NCBI GenBank assembly: GCA_963920575.1
Contig: OY986965.1
Span: 4,463,072-4,527,071, forward strand
From: Narthecium ossifragum
Lineage: Eukaryota > Streptophyta > Magnoliopsida > Dioscoreales > Nartheciaceae
DNA length: 64,000 bases
Direction: 5' to 3'
Shown here one piece after another: positions 59,347 through 64,000 of the stretch (its first letter is position 1; every line of letters begins with the position of its first letter). Below the pieces are notes generated by a model. The model worked only from the letters and a program-made list of their open reading frames with translations. It was not told the origin of the DNA and made no database searches. Both the position numbers and the translations under genes were made by a program.

Positions 59347-60277
59347 GGGGTTTTTACATTTTGATACCCTGTACTTTAGTGTAATGACAGTTTACTACCC
59401 TACAGTTTTAAAAATTTTGTTTACTACCTTACATTTTATGTAATGACGCGATTTAAGGCCTACCCCTAGACGACGTTATCTCTCTTGACGAAAAACCGGT
59501 CACGTGTCAAGCATTTTACATTTTGATACACTGTAATTTAGTGTAATGATAGTTTACTACCCTATAGTTTGAAAAATGCAGTTTACTACCCTATATTTTA
59601 TGCGACGGCGCGATTTAGGGTTTGAGCCCAAATGGCGTTATCGTGAAGTTTAAAAGCTACATTTTGAGCTAGACGGCTGAAGTGACGGTCCATGAATGGA
59701 TCGACCAAGGATGCATCATTTCCTCATAGAGGCTGGCGGTCGATGCGTTGGTGGATGCATGGAATCGATCATGAAGTTTGAAAGCTGCATTTTGAGCTAG
59801 ACGACTGAAACGACGGGCGATACATGGATTGGCCTTGGATGCATCATTTCCTCACAGAAGCTGACGGTCAATATGACGGTGGGTGCGTGGATCGATCGTG
59901 AAGTTTGAAGGTAGCATTTTGAGCTAGACGGCTAAAGTGACGCTCACGTGATTGGCACTTGAGCGGTTTTCCATCAAGGGAGATAACGCCGTTTGGGCTC
60001 AAACCCTAAAACCTGCCGTCACATAAAATGTAGGGTAGTAAAGTACATTTTTCAAACTATAGAGTAGTAAACTGCCATTACACTAAACTACATGGTATCA
60101 AAATGCAAAATGCTTGACACGTGAGCGGTTTTTCGTCCAGAGAGATAACGCTGTCTAGGGGCTGGCCCTAAATCGCGCCGTCACATAAAATGTAAGGTAG
60201 TAAACAAAATTTTTAAAACTATAGGGTAGTAAATTGTCATTACACTAAACTACAGGGTATCAAAATGTAAAAACCCC
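59347..60277. mobile_element. Foldback element, 931 bp, with inverted arms of about 300 bp
   Basis: It starts GGGGTTTTTACATTTTGATA and ends in the reverse complement (TATCAAAATGTAAAAACCCC). The arms stay alignable for about 300 bp and each contains its own direct repeat of about 165 bp (TTTGATAC...TTTACTACCCTA). The flanks TAAAAAAA (59339-59346 and 60278-60285) are a likely 8-bp target duplication in an A-rich site. Between the arms lies a tandem repeat. No coding region. A shorter relative is at 37400-37872. Confidence 0.85.
59641..59960. repeat. Tandem repeat in the centre of the foldback element, unit about 127 bp
   Basis: The phrase GTGAAGTTT-AAAGCTACATTTTGAGCTAGACGG begins units near 59641, 59769 and 59896. 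Each of the first two units also carries GCATCATTTCCTCA and a GGTCGAT/GATCGATC motif. About 2.5 units are present. Confidence 0.8.
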
Positions 60278-60396
60278 TAAAAAAAACATGTCGCATTAGA
60301 TGCGATGGGATGTAATGGCTTGGTTTGACTAGTCATTGAGGCTCTTGGCGTCCACGTAGCATGATACCATTCACCGATGGGATGGCGCATAGTAAC

Positions 60397-62724
60397 TGTG
60401 AGGACCCGTCCCTCTACTCATGTGGCTCGTCGTGGACCGCAAGGGCAATTTGGTAAATTTAGCCTTGTCGGCTTGTTTCACACCCGCGTGTGCACACACT
60501 AACCATGTTTGTGATAATGTTTGGCTAGAATGGTTAGTGGGATCCGGGATCGAAAGATCCGGGCTTGGGTTTAAGTTTTAACCCAAGTCCAGCTTCCTGC
60601 GAAAGAGGGATCGATCCTTCCTTGCTAGAAGGATCGATCGCTCAATGACAGGAACGTGGATCGTTGAGAAGGATCGATCGATCTCTTGAGACGGATCGAT
60701 CGGACTCGGAGAAGGATCGATCGGTCTCTTGGTTGGATCGATCGTTCCCTTGGCTGGATCGATCGGTCTCCTTGGCTGAATCGATCACTCTCTTGGCTGG
60801 ATCGATCGGTCTCCTTGGACGGATCGATCATGCTAAGTCGGTTCGTTTGCCTATAAAGCAGACAGAACCTTCTTCCTTGAATCTCTTTGGAAATCCGAGT
60901 TCTTGGTTGAGATTTTCTCTGGATTTCGAAGAGTTCGTGGACGATCCAAGGCCTAGCAGCTGGGATTGAAGCTGCTCTTGCTTAGGTAGGGATTCCTACC
61001 TACATTCTTCGGGTTTTTGGAGGTTTTTCCGGCTGTCGATGTTCTTATGCTTAGAACTTGTTGTATACTTGTTAGATTGTAGTATTTCCGCCGGTTTTGG
61101 ATTCGTGATGCTTCGTACTACTAGATCCCAAGGTTTTGTGGGATTTGGTGGAGTTTTCCGACGGTATTTCTTGCTGTTGGTTTCCGGAGAACCCAACCGA
61201 TCGCTCCGTCTGTGAGACGGATCGATCCATCCTTGTTGGTCATGCTGAACCTGAGCAGGATCGATCGGCCCCGGGTGAGGGCGATCGATCCCGATGCCTT
61301 GGATAGCATGGGACGTTCCCTATCGCGAGTCGGATCGATCGTCCTGGGAGGACGGATCGATTGGGCTCGGCGCGGTATGGAGAGTTCGCTCTCTGTCATT
61401 AGAGGGATCGATCCGACTATGGCAGAGAGAGGAAACTTATCTTGTTTTGCTCGCGGGGCTTTGCATGTACGGTTTTCTTTACTATCTTAATACCCGGTAC
61501 ATATGTTTAAGCATGTTAGCCCTATAATAGGGCAGTGGTGAACCGGGGTAGTGATGACTCCGGGATGTTTAGAATAAACGGGCGGGTAGCCCTACAGCTT
61601 TCCTTAGCCTTGCATGCCGGCGTGCGCCGAGGGCTTTATCTGTGTTATCTGTGAGCTGTTGTTTGCGGGGCTGCTTCTTGGTGTAGGTGTTGTAGTGGAC
61701 TGCTGACAGTTGGTGGGGTACCACTGTAGCAGTCCCTAGACCTTATTTTCATGTTCACCACCCCGGGGCGGCAGGGTACCGTGCCCAGACCTTGTTTGAT
61801 ATATCATCACATACTGTTGCATGTTTATCTATATTATCCTGCGCATGTCCATAACATGCATTGTGTTGCACATTAGTTGCATCTGTGTAGGGCGTTGCCG
61901 ATCCAGGGCTTTCGGGTAGCCCGGATCTAGCTCTAGGACCGTTGCGGGTAGCTTGGTCCAGGACTCGATTTGTAGTATTCAGTCGTTTTCGATGATAGGG
62001 TTAGTTTGACCTGAATACATGTTGTTTGATGATTATAGAGGTCGTGTCGGCCTTGAGCCGAGTGTTGAGGTGTAGTCGGTGTCCGGTTCATTGTCTCATG
62101 GGTAGAGGTAGTGCCTACTCAGCGGTGTTGGTTGCCCGCCTAGCAGAGTCGGGTTCTTGCTAGTGAGATGGCAGTGTTGGTCTGCCTCGCTGAGGGCGAC
62201 CCAGTATGTGACCAGTCCGACTGGAGTTTCCTTTCAGGGACACGCAGTGGGCTTATGGGACCCATGTGTACACCCAACCTTTGCTTGAGGGCGACACTGT
62301 TGTGTTCCCTCCCTTGTAAGCGTCGTAGTGTAGTGTCCATGCTGAGCTTAGTGCTCACTCCTACCCGGGCTGCGTTTTGCAGGTGATGGCGCTAGCTCTT
62401 CTTCGGTCGCCCCTACCGGGCCAGTGTTTGGTGACGTGGCGGCGTCTGGCGGTACTTGAGGAGCGGTGATCTATGTTTTTACCCTTTTGTTATAGATAGT
62501 CTCCTACGGGAGTGATAAATGTATAATTTCCCTGTTTGAGGATTGTATATAAATATCCAGTTTCAGTCTTTGAGATTTGTATTTGTGTTAATACATGATG
62601 ATTGTGAAATGTTAGGGTAACCACTACGATTAGAGGGAAATCTCGTCAAAATTTTTCCGCAGTAGGTTAGGTTCCGCTTCGCGTCGCCGGGCCCGGTTGG
62701 GCCTACGCGGGTCGGGGCACGACA
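60397..62724 (+). mobile_element. Solo LTR, family A, copy 3 (2328 bp), opposite orientation
   Basis: It starts TGTGAGGACCCGTCC and ends GTCGGGGCACGACA, the reverse arrangement of copies 1 and 2. Flanks are GTAAC (60392-60396) and ATAAC (62725-62729), a 5-bp target duplication with one change; the empty site in copy 1 of the duplicated unit reads GTAAC. Shared family blocks include GCTACCCGAGAGCC-like (61908-61925) and CTGGGCTGCGTTTTGCAGGT-like (62365-62385) sequences. TATAAAG at 60852-60858 is the likely TATA box. Confidence 0.88.
60608..60858 (+). promoter_or_regulatory. LTR A3 promoter: helically phased GGATCGATC array and TATA box
   Basis: GGATCGATC or a one-base variant begins at about 60608, 60631, 60671, 60693, 60714, 60735, 60756, 60778, 60799 and 60821. 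From 60671 the spacing is 21-22 bp throughout, two helical turns. TATAAAG follows at 60852. A second, less regular set (61219, 61258, 61281, 61332, 61354, 61404) lies downstream of the TATA, where the other family A copies carry their GGTCGA arrays. Function is inferred. Confidence 0.6.
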
Positions 62725-64000
62725 ATAACACTGCAGTACTCGCTTATTTATACGCACCTATTTATACTTGTAGTTTTTTATACACACATGTTTGATCGCG
62801 TTAAAAATTTACATACGGTTTGTTTGTATACAAACTCCACTTGCTTGTTTACTCTTTATAGTTGCTCGTTTTTACGTAATTGTTTTTATATGCGCATGTA
62901 ATTACGTGTTAACTGATTTCTGCACGTGTTTGTAAATTTTTGTGCTCTGTGTTTAACAAGTTTAACTCAATGCCCAGGTGGACAACACTATATTTGATGA
63001 CATCTTCAGTGGCCCTTGCCCCTTTATCAGCATCCTTTTCATCGATTGCGGCCATCTGCTCCGCATTGCCTTCATTTTCAGTGAACGCAATGTTCACAGC
63101 CGTGACTACCGCGTCCATGGCTTTCTGTTCATTCTCAATCAACGGGCCATCATGGTGCTTATCAACGGTTTTCAGAGACACTTGTCGAATGGCTGCCCAG
63201 CCCCTTCATTCTCAGTCAACGGGTCACCATGGCGCTACCGCGTCCACTTGCCTGGTTGGATGGTTGGCCACCTTCTTCCTTGATTTGTTCCGCTTTGCTA
63301 GATCGCCCCACGACGCTTCTCTTCCGCTTTGTGATTGTGGGATATAAAAATGATAGGGGCACGTCCCCTTCGAACCTCTAGTGGGCGGTTACAGTCTTGT
63401 CACATGTAGGCATCTTCATTTTCCTATGCGGTGTTGCAATTTCCTTTTCAGCCACGACGAGCTTAGACTTTATTATGGTCAATTCAACCATGAACATGTT
63501 CATTTGGATATTCAAGGCACGTATCTCCTCCATTCTTTGAAGGTCCAGCTGAGTGAGTTTTTGCAACTCCCCTTGAACATGTTAAACACGGGCACAAAAA
63601 ATTACAAACACGCGCATAAATTAGTTAACGCGTAATTATATGCACATATAAAAACAAATACGTAGAAACGAGCAACTATAAAGATTAAATAAGTAATTGG
63701 AGTTTGTATACAAACAAACATTATATAAATTTTTAACGCGATCAAACATGCATGTAATAAAAATTACACGTATAAATAAGCGAGTACTACAGTGTTATTA
63801 TGCGTCGTACCATCGGTGAATGACATCATGCCACGTGGGCACGAATAGCCTCATCGACCAGTCAAACCAACTCGCCAACGTCACATCCCGTCGCATTTTA
63901 ATGGGACATGCTTTTTTAAATAAAAAAAATGATTGGATAGACATGGGTATGGCATGGCATGTGATGTGACAAAAGGCATGGATAAAGTTGAAATTTGTAT

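Larger units (their letters stand above)
58806..64000. mobile_element. Duplicated unit, copy 2, with two nested insertions, running off the right edge
   Basis: The pieces 58806-59338, 60286-60396 and 62725-64000 follow the same order as 56634 to about 58390. They match at CCACGTGGCGCCAACTAAAT, GTAACACT-CAGTACTCGC, the central acidic minus-strand frame (about 63181-62909 and 63566-63378) and most of the right arm. The interruptions are a 931-bp foldback element and a 2328-bp solo LTR. The far end of the right arm lies beyond the window. Copy 1 therefore preserves both empty sites. Confidence 0.8.

Overview
This window is nuclear DNA from a flowering plant. Genes are split by GT-AG introns with AT-rich interiors, all four recognisable proteins are plant-type, and the spaces between them hold nested plant transposable elements. 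The protein sequences read as more monocot-like than eudicot-like, but that is a weak inference.

Four protein genes are supported. (1) 320-7106, minus: DOT2/MDF, the plant SART1/Snu66 splicing factor, with ten coding exons visible and the last exon off the left edge. (2) 8979-13421, plus: an ESCRT-III subunit of the VPS2/CHMP2 type, eleven exons, one GC-AG intron. (3) 27651-31788, plus: an LSD1-type zinc-finger protein with three C-x2-C...C-x2-C fingers, six coding exons. (4) 40738-44827, minus: a NAC1 (NAC021/022)-type transcription factor, three exons, with a miR164 target site in exon 3. They do not form a pathway or cluster; they are ordinary neighbours separated by repeats.

The repeats are layered. 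14.4-16.8 kb: a hairpin-rich inverted-repeat element, a MITE and GC-rich tandem repeats. 16.8-25.2 kb: two solo LTRs of one family (16839-19454 and 21139-25130), each with TG...CA ends and a 5-bp target duplication. The second lies inside a hairpin-rich element with perfect 12-bp inverted ends and itself contains an unrelated solo LTR (21453-23032). 33-36.6 kb: two truncated LINEs, one broken by a hAT-type MITE with a perfect 8-bp target duplication. 36.6-40.6 kb: foldback and MITE sequences. 42.7-43.3 kb: a LINE tail and a third hairpin element inside NAC intron 1. 56.6-64 kb: a duplicated unit built on a long-TIR element, the second copy interrupted by a 931-bp foldback element and a third solo LTR (60397-62724). 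48.2-56 kb holds no gene or element I can name.

The most unusual signal is shared by two unrelated LTR families: TCGAT/GATCGATC palindromes just upstream of the LTR TATA box, spaced about 21-22 bp (two helical turns) in the clearest cases. The larger family also carries related palindrome arrays downstream of the TATA, in the region expected to be transcribed.
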